Below, one piece after another: positions 37,222-45,656 of a stretch of 64,000 bases of DNA. The position numbers and the translations under genes are program-made. The notes under the pieces were generated by a model, which saw only the letters and a list, made by a program, of their open reading frames with translations, was not told where the DNA came from and made no database searches. The DNA comes from Legionella rowbothamii. GTDB lineage: Bacteria > Pseudomonadota > Gammaproteobacteria > Legionellales > Legionellaceae. The stretch lies in the NCBI RefSeq assembly GCF_900639985.1, contig NZ_CAAAIM010000001.1:186001-250000 (forward strand), given 5' to 3'. Position 1 is the stretch's first letter. Every line of letters begins with the position of its first letter.

Positions 37222-39651
37222 ATGAAGATTACTCAAGAAGAATTACCCGTTATGGCTAAAGCATACGACCTGGCCTCACATTCCTTTATTGTGATTGACC
37301 GGTTGTTACATATTGTATGGATGAATCATTCAGTTCAAAAACTGATAGGCCTTAATAAAGACTCTTCTTGGAAAGGAAAACCCTTTCATGAGTTGTGGGA
37401 ATTATTAAACTTACCTCCTCTTATAGACGTACATGCCAATCTTATTTGCCCCAAAATTATGGTGATTCATAACTCCTATCGTGTTTGGCGTAAAATTCGG
37501 GTGACTATTGATAATAAAACGCATTGGATTTTATTGGATAAAGACATTTCTGAGGTAGATGAAACCTATACCACCTTAGAACATGAAATCGCAAAAATCA
37601 CCGGACATGTCTTTCAACACCATCTTCCAGTCAATCAATACGTGGATGAAATGCGTCATTTTCTAACGAATATAATTAACCGTATTCCTTGTTATGTGTA
37701 TTGGAAAAATAAAGAATTAGAGTACATTGGCTGTAATGAATTGGCTGCGGATTTTTTTAGTCTGGCCTCTCCAGATGACATTATTGGAAAAACCGATCAT
37801 GATTTATTTTCCGATCCGGTACTTGCAGAAAGTTATCGTGAAGTAGACAGGCAAATTTTAGAGCAGGGAAAGCCTGTATTAAAATTACCACAAATTTTAG
37901 CGCACCATAATGGAGAAACCTTCCACACACTCGTCAGTAAAGTACCTATTACCAGCGAGGATGGGACTATAGTGGGTATATTAGGGATTACGATTGATGT
38001 GACCAAGGAAAAACAGGCTGAAATCGCTAAAACCGAATTTATTGCCAATATGAGCCATGACATTCGCACGCCCCTTACAGGGGTCATTGGTTTATCAGAG
38101 CTGTTGGAAAAAGATTTAACTAATCCGATACATAAGGAAGAGGCTCATTTATTGTATGAAAGCGGTAATCAACTGCTGAGTATGCTTAATGGAATTTTGG
38201 ATGATGTGCGTGCGGGCAGCACTCCAGAGTCTGGGGTGAATGAAGAGTCATTTCTTCTTAGGGCATGTCTTGAGGATTTAGTTAAATTAGAAGCGCCAAC
38301 TATTGCTGCTAAACAGTTAACGCTGGGCTATACGGTAGCGCCCGATGTTCCCGAATGGATAGTCAGTGATAGGAAAAAAATTCATCATATTTTGTTAAAC
38401 CTCTTAGGGAATGCGGTAAAGTTTACTGAGCAAGGAGGAATAACTCTTGCTGTAACGCAATTATCACGCACCGAAGAAGAGGTTGTATTACACTTTAGTG
38501 TGACCGATACAGGGATTGGCATCCCTGAAGACCAAAAGGAAAAAGTGTTTGAGCGTTTTTTCCGTGTTTCTCCCTCTTATAAAGGGAAATATGTAGGATA
38601 TGGTTTAGGTCTTCATATCGTCCAATCTTATGTTTCCCTTTTAAAGGGACAACTTCATTTAGAAAGTAGGGAGGGGAAGGGGACGACTATTTCTTTCGAT
38701 ATAACTTGCCGTGAAGGTGTGGCTCAAAATCATGTGGACGCTAAGCAACCTCCTACCCTATCCGAGAGGCATGAAATAAAAACCAGCATGCTATCCTCTG
38801 CTGTGCAGGATGTCGATGAAGACGCGCCTCATTTTTTATTGGTAGAAGATAATATGATTGCATTGAAAGTTTTAGAAGCGTTCGTGAAGAATCTAGGAGC
38901 TCGATATTCTTCGGCTGAAAATGCAGCACATGCCCTCAATTACGTGAAGACCACATCTTTTGACTTGATTATTACTGATATCGGTCTTCCGGATGTATCA
39001 GGAGTTCAATTGTCCAGGGAGATTCGTTCTTGGGAAAAGGAACATCAACTGCCTCGTACCCCTATTATTGGCTTAACTGGGCATGCGTTGGAATCAGCAC
39101 AATTTGAATGTCTTGATGCGGGTATGAATGAGGTCTATCGAAAACCGATATCACAACCCATATTGCAAGAAATCATCAATCAGTGGGTGCGTCAATCTGA
39201 GAAAGAGTCGGAAGTGAGAACAATCCCGTTATCACAAAGTTCAAGTCCTCTAGGGCATGATTTACCCATAACGGAAGACGAATTATTTGCTTTAGAATCC
39301 TTTGCTTTGTTTGACCCTCAAGACGCTATGAAATACATTGGTGAAGTGTCTTTCATGTTCCAGATGTTAAAGCAATTCCTTTCCTCCGAGATTCAAAACG
39401 ACATAGTCCTGCTGCAACAAGCTTATCAGGACAGCAATTGGAATGAGGTAGAGAAGCTGGCTCATAAAATCAAAGGAGGGGTTGCATGCCTTGGAATGAA
39501 ACGATTGTTTCTAGCCTGCCAATATTTAGAGCGCTACTATAAAGCCGGGCATCGATCATTGCTCAAGCTCCTCTACACCCAGATTATTGAAATTAATCAG
39601 CAAACTATAGAGGAAGTCTCTCGATGGCTGGATAAGTACAGTACGCTATAG
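37222..39651 (+). CDS. Tripartite hybrid sensor histidine kinase (PAS-PAS-HisKA-HATPase-REC-HPt)
   Basis: An 809-residue hybrid kinase with no visible membrane span, hence probably cytoplasmic. Two PAS-like domains (about 10-105 and 145-260; the second has YVYWKNKELEYIGCN and GKTDHDLF) precede the dimerisation domain with His279 in NMSHDIRTPLTG. The ATPase domain has LLNLLGNAVKFT, VTDTGIGIPED and GYGLGLHIVQ. A receiver domain (about 535-655) has its phosphoacceptor Asp586 in IITDIGLPD. The C-terminal HPt domain carries His748 in LAHKIKGG. It starts three bases after the NRPS-PKS stop, so translation is probably coupled and its signal may be the synthase product or a signal that controls it. 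No DNA-binding partner is encoded nearby. Confidence 0.9.
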   Translation: MKITQEELPVMAKAYDLASHSFIVIDRLLHIVWMNHSVQKLIGLNKDSSWKGKPFHELWELLNLPPLIDVHANLICPKIMVIHNSYRVWRKIRVTIDNKTHWILLDKDISEVDETYTTLEHEIAKITGHVFQHHLPVNQYVDEMRHFLTNIINRIPCYVYWKNKELEYIGCNELAADFFSLASPDDIIGKTDHDLFSDPVLAESYREVDRQILEQGKPVLKLPQILAHHNGETFHTLVSKVPITSEDGTIVGILGITIDVTKEKQAEIAKTEFIANMSHDIRTPLTGVIGLSELLEKDLTNPIHKEEAHLLYESGNQLLSMLNGILDDVRAGSTPESGVNEESFLLRACLEDLVKLEAPTIAAKQLTLGYTVAPDVPEWIVSDRKKIHHILLNLLGNAVKFTEQGGITLAVTQLSRTEEEVVLHFSVTDTGIGIPEDQKEKVFERFFRVSPSYKGKYVGYGLGLHIVQSYVSLLKGQLHLESREGKGTTISFDITCREGVAQNHVDAKQPPTLSERHEIKTSMLSSAVQDVDEDAPHFLLVEDNMIALKVLEAFVKNLGARYSSAENAAHALNYVKTTSFDLIITDIGLPDVSGVQLSREIRSWEKEHQLPRTPIIGLTGHALESAQFECLDAGMNEVYRKPISQPILQEIINQWVRQSEKESEVRTIPLSQSSSPLGHDLPITEDELFALESFALFDPQDAMKYIGEVSFMFQMLKQFLSSEIQNDIVLLQQAYQDSNWNEVEKLAHKIKGGVACLGMKRLFLACQYLERYYKAGHRSLLKLLYTQIIEINQQTIEEVSRWLDKYSTL

Positions 39652-39733
39652 TTCCCTCATAGACCAGTTTTATGTTTGGGGTGCGACAATTAATGAAATT
39701 GAACCATAATCTAAGAAATTAACTCGTTAAAAA

Positions 39734-39969
39734 TTAGGTTGCTAAATCATTTAATGCGTTATTGTTACGTAAGTAATTAAACAGCCTCTGTTTATGTTCA
39801 TCCGTGCTTAAAAGGCGCATAACCTGACCTTCATAGAGAGCATTTTCCAACCCCTCGATATGAGTATGAGTCTCAGAAATGATCTTTTGCAGGGTTTCCT
39901 GGTATTTTATGTTAGAAAGGGTTTCTCATGGATTCGTTTCGCGTGAAATAGAACTTGGGCTCGAGTCAT
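39734..39969 (-). pseudogene. Frameshifted remnant of a small protein gene
   Basis: From an ATG at 39969 the minus strand reads MTRAQVLFHAKRIHEKPFL and then meets a stop. In the next frame, the 60 or so codons down to the stop at 39734 read like real protein: KYQETLQKIISETHTH, then EGLENALYEGQVMRLLS and QRLFNYLRNNNALNDLAT. One frameshift near 39915-39925 would join them into a protein of about 78 residues. I do not recognise the family. It could also be the tail of a larger lost gene. Confidence 0.5.
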
Positions 39970-39992
39970 ATAATTAACTTATCTAGGGGGGA

Positions 39993-40016
39993 AACCCATT
40001 ATACTCATGGTGGGTT
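39993..40016 (+). terminator. Weak hairpin downstream of the kinase gene
   Basis: AACCCA at 39993-39998 pairs with TGGGTT at 40011-40016, followed by ATTTTATT. The stem is short and the loop is 12 bases, and it lies about 340 bases after the kinase stop, so its role as the island's terminator is only possible. Confidence 0.3.
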
Positions 40017-40094
40017 ATTTTATTATCAATAAAGGCCCGCTAAGGGCCCAAGGTAATTGAAAATTATTCAACTCTAGCGGTGAGCAATCAGATG

Positions 40095-40466
40095 CTAATT
40101 AGAAAAAATAAAACCTGCAACAACGGCTCTTTGTTCACTTAGTAAAACATTGTATGTTCTTGATGCTGCACCAATGGACATGCATTCAATACCAACTCGA
40201 TGCTGTGATAGGGTGCTGATTATGGACATTGGTGGGAATTTTCCAGTTTGTTCATGCCCGATAATAACGACTTCAGGATTAAATTGAAGTAGCTGTTGTA
40301 AATACCGATCATCAATAGCTTGAATATCATGAATTATTAGATCAGAGATGATTTCTTCTTTAGAAACTATTAGACTTCGCTCATATACAATAGAATGAAT
40401 CTGAACTTGATTTTCACTGTAAGCTTGCACCGCATTTTTTTCTGCTGCTTCTAAATTAATATTCAT
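40095..40466 (-). CDS. Mth938-like domain protein (DUF498)
   Basis: A 123-residue protein with the Mth938/DUF498 fold, a family with no settled enzymatic role; the human relative NDUFAF3 is a respiratory complex I assembly factor. Family features are the central [16 protein letters not shown] block and the C-terminal [30 protein letters not shown]. Full length and apparently intact. Its start overlaps the 5' leader of the divergent alaC gene, so the two share a very compact promoter region. Confidence 0.8.
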   Translation of the reverse strand: MNINLEAAEKNAVQAYSENQVQIHSIVYERSLIVSKEEIISDLIIHDIQAIDDRYLQQLLQFNPEVVIIGHEQTGKFPPMSIISTLSQHRVGIECMSIGAASRTYNVLLSEQRAVVAGFIFSN

Positions 40467-40524
40467 GGTTTTAGATGATTCGTTGAGTTATAGTGGCTAC
40501 GAGTATACTACAGAGGTCGATATT

Positions 40525-41715
40525 ATGAGTCAATTTCCCCGCATTAAACGGTTACCACCTTATGTTTTTAATACGATGACCCAATTAAAAATGGAAGCAC
40601 GAGCGCGCGGAGAGGATATTATTGATTTTGGCATGGGAAATCCAGATCAACCCACACCACCTCATATTGTGAACAAACTAATTGAAGTAGTGCAAAGACC
40701 AGATACGCATCGTTATTCTATGTCCAAAGGAATACCGCGATTAAGACGGGCAATGGCATCCTGGTATCATCGTAATTATGATGTTCATTTAGATAGTGAA
40801 ACTCAAATTTTAGCAACTATTGGTTCTAAAGAAGGGCTGGCACATTTAGCTTTAGCGATTAGTGGACCTGGTGATACCGTGTTAGTTCCTGATCCTGCCT
40901 ATCCAATTCATACTTATGGGTTCATAATCGCCGGTGCCAACGTAAAGCAAATTCCATTAATTGATGAAATTCAGTTTTTAGAGTCAGTTGAAGAGACGAT
41001 TAACAGTAGTTGGCCAAAACCTAAAGCGCTAGTAATCAATTTTCCTGCAAACCCTAGCACCCATTGTGTTGACTACCCGTTTTTTGAGAAAGTCATTGAA
41101 CTTGGTAAAAAGCATGGGATTTGGATTATCCATGATATTGCTTATGCTGATATCGTTTTTGATGGATATAAAGCCCCTTCGATATTACAAGTACCAGGAG
41201 CAACCGACATTGCTATAGAAACCTATTCAATGTCTAAATCATATAATATGCCTGGGTGGCGCGTTGGTTTTGCTTGTGGTAATACAGAGCTGGTCGGTGC
41301 ATTAACACGCATTAAATCCTATTTAGATTATGGTACATTTACTCCAATCCAGGTTGCTGCAATTGCTGCTTTAGAAGGCTCTGATGATTGTGTTGAAGAA
41401 ATTAGAGCCCTTTATGAAAGGCGCCGTGATGTGCTTTGTGAAGGATTGAATGCAATCGGTTGGGAAGTCACTAAACCCAAAGCAACGATGTTTGTCTGGG
41501 CACCGATTCCTGCTCATTATGCATCCATGGGATCCTTAGAGTTTAGCAAATACTTACTTAAAGAGGCGCAAGTCGCTGTATCACCAGGTATTGGTTTCGG
41601 CCAGCAAGGTGATGGTTTTGTCCGTTTCGGCCTGATTGAAAACAAAGATCGCACACGCCAAGCTTTACGGAACTTAAAAGCGATGTTTCGCCGAGATGGA
41701 TTAATAAGCGCCTAA
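40525..41715 (+). CDS. alaC: Alanine transaminase AlaC
   Basis: A PLP-dependent class I aminotransferase of about 396 residues. AlaC interconverts alanine and pyruvate using glutamate. Diagnostic segments match E. coli AlaC closely: [57 protein letters not shown], and the PLP-lysine region [15 protein letters not shown], followed by [15 protein letters not shown]. The ATG at 40525 has AGAGG at 40512-40516 with 8-base spacing. An upstream in-frame codon at 40465 overlaps the divergent gene and is less likely. Confidence 0.92.
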   Translation: MSQFPRIKRLPPYVFNTMTQLKMEARARGEDIIDFGMGNPDQPTPPHIVNKLIEVVQRPDTHRYSMSKGIPRLRRAMASWYHRNYDVHLDSETQILATIGSKEGLAHLALAISGPGDTVLVPDPAYPIHTYGFIIAGANVKQIPLIDEIQFLESVEETINSSWPKPKALVINFPANPSTHCVDYPFFEKVIELGKKHGIWIIHDIAYADIVFDGYKAPSILQVPGATDIAIETYSMSKSYNMPGWRVGFACGNTELVGALTRIKSYLDYGTFTPIQVAAIAALEGSDDCVEEIRALYERRRDVLCEGLNAIGWEVTKPKATMFVWAPIPAHYASMGSLEFSKYLLKEAQVAVSPGIGFGQQGDGFVRFGLIENKDRTRQALRNLKAMFRRDGLISA

Positions 41716-41736
41716 CGTTTTAGTAAGAGACATTAC

Positions 41737-42546
41737 ATGCACCTTGTTATTAATTCTGAGTGTAGTTCTATTCCTGAAGGAGTAAAACCATTAAGCTCAG
41801 AAGGAACTGCATTACTTAATTTATTATGCTGTCTGGGTTATGATCCAGCCGATCCACCTTTTGGAGACTTGCTACGAAAGGTTCATCAACTTGATGGGGA
41901 TTGGCTAATTGTTAGCCCAGTTTATTGGCAAGCCAGCCATAACGACGCATTGATTTTAGCGGCAGGAAAAGGCTTAGAACTCCAAGAGTCCGAAACTAAG
42001 CTTTGGTTTGAGCTTTTTGCCAACTATTTCGTCGAAGAAGATATTACTTTACATTATCATGATGCGGAAACTTGGCTTCTCCAAGACCATAAAAAGCGCG
42101 TACTTAAAGCAAAACCTGTCTATCAATTAGTGAATAAATCATTGATGCCGGAGTTGGCACAATTAGACAAAAGCTTATTTTGGCAACGTTTTGTTACTGA
42201 GTCGCAAATGCTTTTTGCATCAAAACCCAATTCGTTTGCTGCTAATGGATTATGGCCTTGGGGCAATGCAAAACTTAAAGAACCCAAAACAACAGCAATT
42301 TGTGCTGATGCTGCTTTTTTCCCTTTAGCAAAACAATGCAGCACAAACGTTATTTTATATAGTCCTGAAGTAAACCTCAAAGAATACGAGATCGTATTGA
42401 TTAGTGAATATTCCACGCTTAGTCAATCACATCAAGAGGAATTAACAAAGCGATCAGTTCAATGGTATTGGAATAATGCCGCTTACAGCAGTTATTCCGA
42501 TAACTGGTTTACTCGCCTATGGAGAAAATTGATTCATGCTAATTAA
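41737..42546 (+). CDS. RpfE-like / phosphoglycerate mutase-related protein upstream of recJ
   Basis: A 269-residue soluble protein. Its best visible marker is NGLWPWGNAKL near residues 170-180, which resembles the LWxWG block of RpfE-type proteins annotated as related to cofactor-independent phosphoglycerate mutase; in Xanthomonas that gene sits next to recJ in the rpf cluster. The order (this gene, then recJ, overlapping by 11 bases) agrees. Other motifs needed for mutase catalysis are not evident, so I do not assign enzyme activity. Co-translation with recJ is likely. Confidence 0.6.
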   Translation: MHLVINSECSSIPEGVKPLSSEGTALLNLLCCLGYDPADPPFGDLLRKVHQLDGDWLIVSPVYWQASHNDALILAAGKGLELQESETKLWFELFANYFVEEDITLHYHDAETWLLQDHKKRVLKAKPVYQLVNKSLMPELAQLDKSLFWQRFVTESQMLFASKPNSFAANGLWPWGNAKLKEPKTTAICADAAFFPLAKQCSTNVILYSPEVNLKEYEIVLISEYSTLSQSHQEELTKRSVQWYWNNAAYSSYSDNWFTRLWRKLIHAN

Positions 42547-44275
42547 GCGTCGTGCTCAACCAGAACATCCTTTAAACTTACCCAATATACCTGAGGTGCT
42601 AAAAAGAATCTATGCGACACGAGGGATTACCGATATCGCTCAGTTGGATAAACAATTACAAACCTTGCTGCCTTTTAATTTGTTAAAGGGGATTGATGGG
42701 GCATGCTTACGTTTGGAAAAAGCTTTGCGTGAACAGCAGCGCATTTTGATTATTGGGGATTTCGATGCCGATGGGGCTACATCAACTGCTGTCGCCATTA
42801 CGGCTTTGCGCGCTATGGGGGCTCAGTTTATTGATTATTTAGTCCCCAATCGCTTTGAGTTTGGTTATGGGCTAACACCACAAATTGTGGAAGTTGCGAG
42901 CAAATGGCGTCCGAATTTAATTATTACCGTGGATAATGGAATTGCCAGTTTTGATGGGGTAGAAAAAGCGAATCAATTAGGGATTGATGTTTTAGTCACC
43001 GATCATCATTTGCCAGCAGATAAAACTCCTGATGCCTGTGCTATTGTTAATCCCAATCAAAAAGGCTGTGCCTTTCCCAGTAAGTCTATTGCTGGTGTAG
43101 GGGTAATTTTTTACGTCATGCTCGCTTTACGTCGACATTTGGTGAATGCGGGCTGGTTTGCTGAAAAGCAAATTGCCGAGCCTAACATGGCAAGTTTTCT
43201 CGACTTGGTTGCTTTAGGTACCGTTGCTGACGTCGTAGGTTTGGATCAAAACAACCGGATTATGGTGAATCAAGGGATGGCACGTATTCGCCAGGGAAAT
43301 TGCAGAGATGGAATTAAAGCCTTGATCGAAGTTGCTGGACGTGAATGTTCGCGATTACGAGAGTCTGACTTAGGTTTTGCTATTGCCCCTCGATTAAATG
43401 CAGCAGGAAGACTTGATGATATGGCTTTGGGAATTGAGTGTTTGATTTCCTCAGATTTTCAGCAAGCCAGAAATTATAGCCAGCAATTGGATGAATTAAA
43501 TCAAGAACGCAAGCAAATCGAAACGGAAATGAAAGAGCAAGCCATGTTGGCCTTGGACAAACTGTCTGTGAGTAATGATTATAAAGGCAATCATTTACCA
43601 ATTGCGTTATGCCTTTTTGATAAAACTTGGCACCAAGGGGTTATTGGTATTTTGGCTGGACGAATGAAAGAGCGCTATCACCGACCTGTTATTGCCTTTG
43701 CCGAGGTAGGTGATAGTGAGTTAAAAGGCTCTGCTCGTTCAGTGCCTGATTTGAACATTCGTGATGTGTTAGCAGCGATTGATCGAGACCATCCAGGATT
43801 GATTATTAAATTTGGTGGCCATGCCATGGCCGCTGGTTTAAGTATTCATCCGCAGGCTTTAAACGCTTTTCGTGATGCCTTAGTTGCTGAAGTAGGAAAG
43901 CATCTTGATTTATCTCAATGTGAAGGTGAGCTACTCACGGATGGTCCATTAGCTCCAGATGAAATGAACTTAGAAACTGCACAATTAATTCAACAGGCAG
44001 GACCTTGGGGACAGCAATTTTCCGAACCGGTTTTTGATAATATTTTTGAAATTTTAGATCAACGTCTTGTTGGCAAGAATCATCTAAAAATGACCTTGGT
44101 TTCTAATCAAGGCGGGCAACAGGTTGATGCAATTGCTTTTAATGTGGATTTAAACGCATGGCCAAATCACCGAGCCAAGTTTGTTCATATGGCTTATAAA
44201 TTGGATATTAATTTTTATCAGGGGAGATCGCGTTTACAGCTGATGGTTCAAGCGATGAATGTGTCCAATCAATGA
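42536..44275 (+). CDS. recJ: Single-stranded-DNA-specific exonuclease RecJ
   Basis: RecJ degrades single-stranded DNA 5' to 3' in recombination and mismatch repair. The DHH-family motifs are present: IIGDFDADGATSTAVA (motif I), TVDNGIAS, the hallmark VTDHHLP, GTVADVVGL, and the DHHA1 region with KFGGHAMAAGLSI near residue 430. Length, 579 residues, is normal. The ATG at 42536 lies inside the end of the preceding gene, which is compatible with translational coupling. Confidence 0.95.
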   Translation: MLIKRRAQPEHPLNLPNIPEVLKRIYATRGITDIAQLDKQLQTLLPFNLLKGIDGACLRLEKALREQQRILIIGDFDADGATSTAVAITALRAMGAQFIDYLVPNRFEFGYGLTPQIVEVASKWRPNLIITVDNGIASFDGVEKANQLGIDVLVTDHHLPADKTPDACAIVNPNQKGCAFPSKSIAGVGVIFYVMLALRRHLVNAGWFAEKQIAEPNMASFLDLVALGTVADVVGLDQNNRIMVNQGMARIRQGNCRDGIKALIEVAGRECSRLRESDLGFAIAPRLNAAGRLDDMALGIECLISSDFQQARNYSQQLDELNQERKQIETEMKEQAMLALDKLSVSNDYKGNHLPIALCLFDKTWHQGVIGILAGRMKERYHRPVIAFAEVGDSELKGSARSVPDLNIRDVLAAIDRDHPGLIIKFGGHAMAAGLSIHPQALNAFRDALVAEVGKHLDLSQCEGELLTDGPLAPDEMNLETAQLIQQAGPWGQQFSEPVFDNIFEILDQRLVGKNHLKMTLVSNQGGQQVDAIAFNVDLNAWPNHRAKFVHMAYKLDINFYQGRSRLQLMVQAMNVSNQ

Positions 44276-44378
44276 TTAATTACAGGTACGCTCGCATTAC
44301 TGTGGTCAAGCCAATACTTATCTTCGCCAAATATACCTAGTGTCATTAATTTCTAGCGACCAGGCTATGGTTATAATT

Positions 44379-44408
44379 TTGTACAATAATCGATTATTAA
44401 GGTATAAT
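44379..44408 (+). promoter_or_regulatory. Candidate sigma-70 promoter of dusA
   Basis: TTGTAC at 44379-44384 and a perfect TATAAT at 44403-44408 are separated by 18 bases (or TGTACA with 17). The start codon of dusA lies 25 bases downstream of the -10 box, leaving a very short leader. Confidence 0.6.
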
Positions 44409-44433
44409 TACTTCTTTTTTTTACTAGCCTGCA

Positions 44434-45432
44434 ATGACATCGGACACACTGTTTTCATCTTTGGCAATTGCCCCCATGATCGACTGGACTTACAGTCATT
44501 TTCGCATATTCATGCGTATCCTGGCGCCTCATTCTCTTTTATATACTGAAATGCAGACTACTGGAGCAATTCAAAATAACCCTCAACGCTCTTTACCATT
44601 TAAAGAACAAGAACATCCGATAGCATTACAACTTGGGGGTTCTGATCCACAGGCTTTAGCGTTTTCAGCTAGATTAGCGCAAGCAGAAGGGTATGATGAG
44701 ATTAATATTAATTTGGGATGTCCTAGTGATAAAGTAAAAGCAGGGCATTTTGGCGCTTGTTTAATGACTCAGCCTGAGCGGGTCGTTGATTGCATCAAAG
44801 CGATGTGCGATGCAGTGACAATCCCAGTTACTGCAAAAACGAGGATTGGGATTGACCACCAAGACAGTTACGAGTTTTTTAGTGATTTCGTGCATCAATT
44901 GGTTGATGCGGGCAGTCAAAAAATTATTGTGCACGCGCGAAAAGCCTGGCTTAATGGCCTGAGTCCAAAACAAAATCGCACAATTCCCCCGGTTAATTAC
45001 GATTTTGTTTATAAAATAAGAAAAGAAATCCCTCATATTCCAGTGGTCATTAATGGCAATATTAAAAGCTACCAAGAAATCAAAGAACATCTTGAGCATG
45101 TAGATGGTGTGATGTTAGGGCGCCTAGCTTGTGATAATCCTTATCAAATAGCCAGCATCCACAATGCACTTTATCCACAAAGCCCAATGTTATTGCGTAG
45201 TCAGTTATTTAGCCAGTACAAAGATTATTTGCTTGCAGAATATCACCAAGGTACCGCTCTAAGTTTATTGGTAAAACCAATATTTAATTTGGCTTTTGGC
45301 TTACCTGGGGCGAGTCAGTGGAAAAAAACATTAATGCATTTGCTACAAACTAAAGACTTATCTCTTTTAGAGCAAATAAGCCATTATTTATTAGAGATAG
45401 AAGAGGCGGTTGCCGTCTGCATGCCATCCTGA
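44434..45432 (+). CDS. dusA: tRNA-dihydrouridine(20/20a) synthase
   Basis: A flavin enzyme that reduces uridine 20/20a in the tRNA D-loop. The FMN barrel start is LAIAPMIDWTYSHFR; the catalytic cysteine lies in NINLGCPSDKVKAGHFGACLM; and HARKAWLNGLSPKQNR followed by PPVNY separates DusA from DusB and DusC. Length, 332 residues, is normal. An exact DnaA-box 9-mer occurs at 45171-45179 inside the gene; single hits of that kind are also seen in other genes here and carry little meaning. Confidence 0.93.
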   Translation: MTSDTLFSSLAIAPMIDWTYSHFRIFMRILAPHSLLYTEMQTTGAIQNNPQRSLPFKEQEHPIALQLGGSDPQALAFSARLAQAEGYDEININLGCPSDKVKAGHFGACLMTQPERVVDCIKAMCDAVTIPVTAKTRIGIDHQDSYEFFSDFVHQLVDAGSQKIIVHARKAWLNGLSPKQNRTIPPVNYDFVYKIRKEIPHIPVVINGNIKSYQEIKEHLEHVDGVMLGRLACDNPYQIASIHNALYPQSPMLLRSQLFSQYKDYLLAEYHQGTALSLLVKPIFNLAFGLPGASQWKKTLMHLLQTKDLSLLEQISHYLLEIEEAVAVCMPS

Positions 45433-45500
45433 GGCGTTGACGGCGAAGGATCTCCAGAATGAGGGATTATTAGTGCCATCATGAGGAGAGCCCGAGATGA
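45423..45500. repeat. Degenerate intergenic repeat of the CCATCCTGAGG type
   Basis: Starting inside the last codons of dusA, the sequence CCATCCTGAGG, CGGCGAAGGATCT, CCATCATGAGG and CGAGATGA appears within about 80 bases. The words and their order resemble the element at 15020-15125. The overlap with the dusA end suggests the repeat inserted at, or now supplies, the gene's stop codon. Confidence 0.45.
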
Positions 45501-45656
45501 TGTGCCTAATTTACGCTTCTGTGCTCGAAAATCGCTCCATTTGGGATCAAACTAGCGAAATGTCAGCAGACTCTGATGTTATTCATAGTATTTTCTTCTA
45601 ATTTTTAGTACATTAACACATTTATTATTTAAAACCTTCAGAGGATTGTTTAGGCC

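Larger units (their letters stand above)
39652..40094. other. 443-base right edge of the accessory island
   Basis: No intact gene is seen. On the minus strand, 39734-39969 holds a frameshifted small coding region, described separately. A weak hairpin at 39993-40016 and a small GGCCC/GGGCC hairpin near 40033-40047 follow. The rest is AT-rich. Confidence 0.5.

Noticed and set aside
44340..44549. Open frame overlapping the dusA promoter and start
   Set aside because: It contains the dusA promoter and runs into dusA in another frame; dusA itself is certain.
45171..45179. DnaA box inside dusA
   Set aside because: Single exact 9-mers also occur inside bioF and near 51250; in 64 kb of AT-rich sequence a few are expected by chance.
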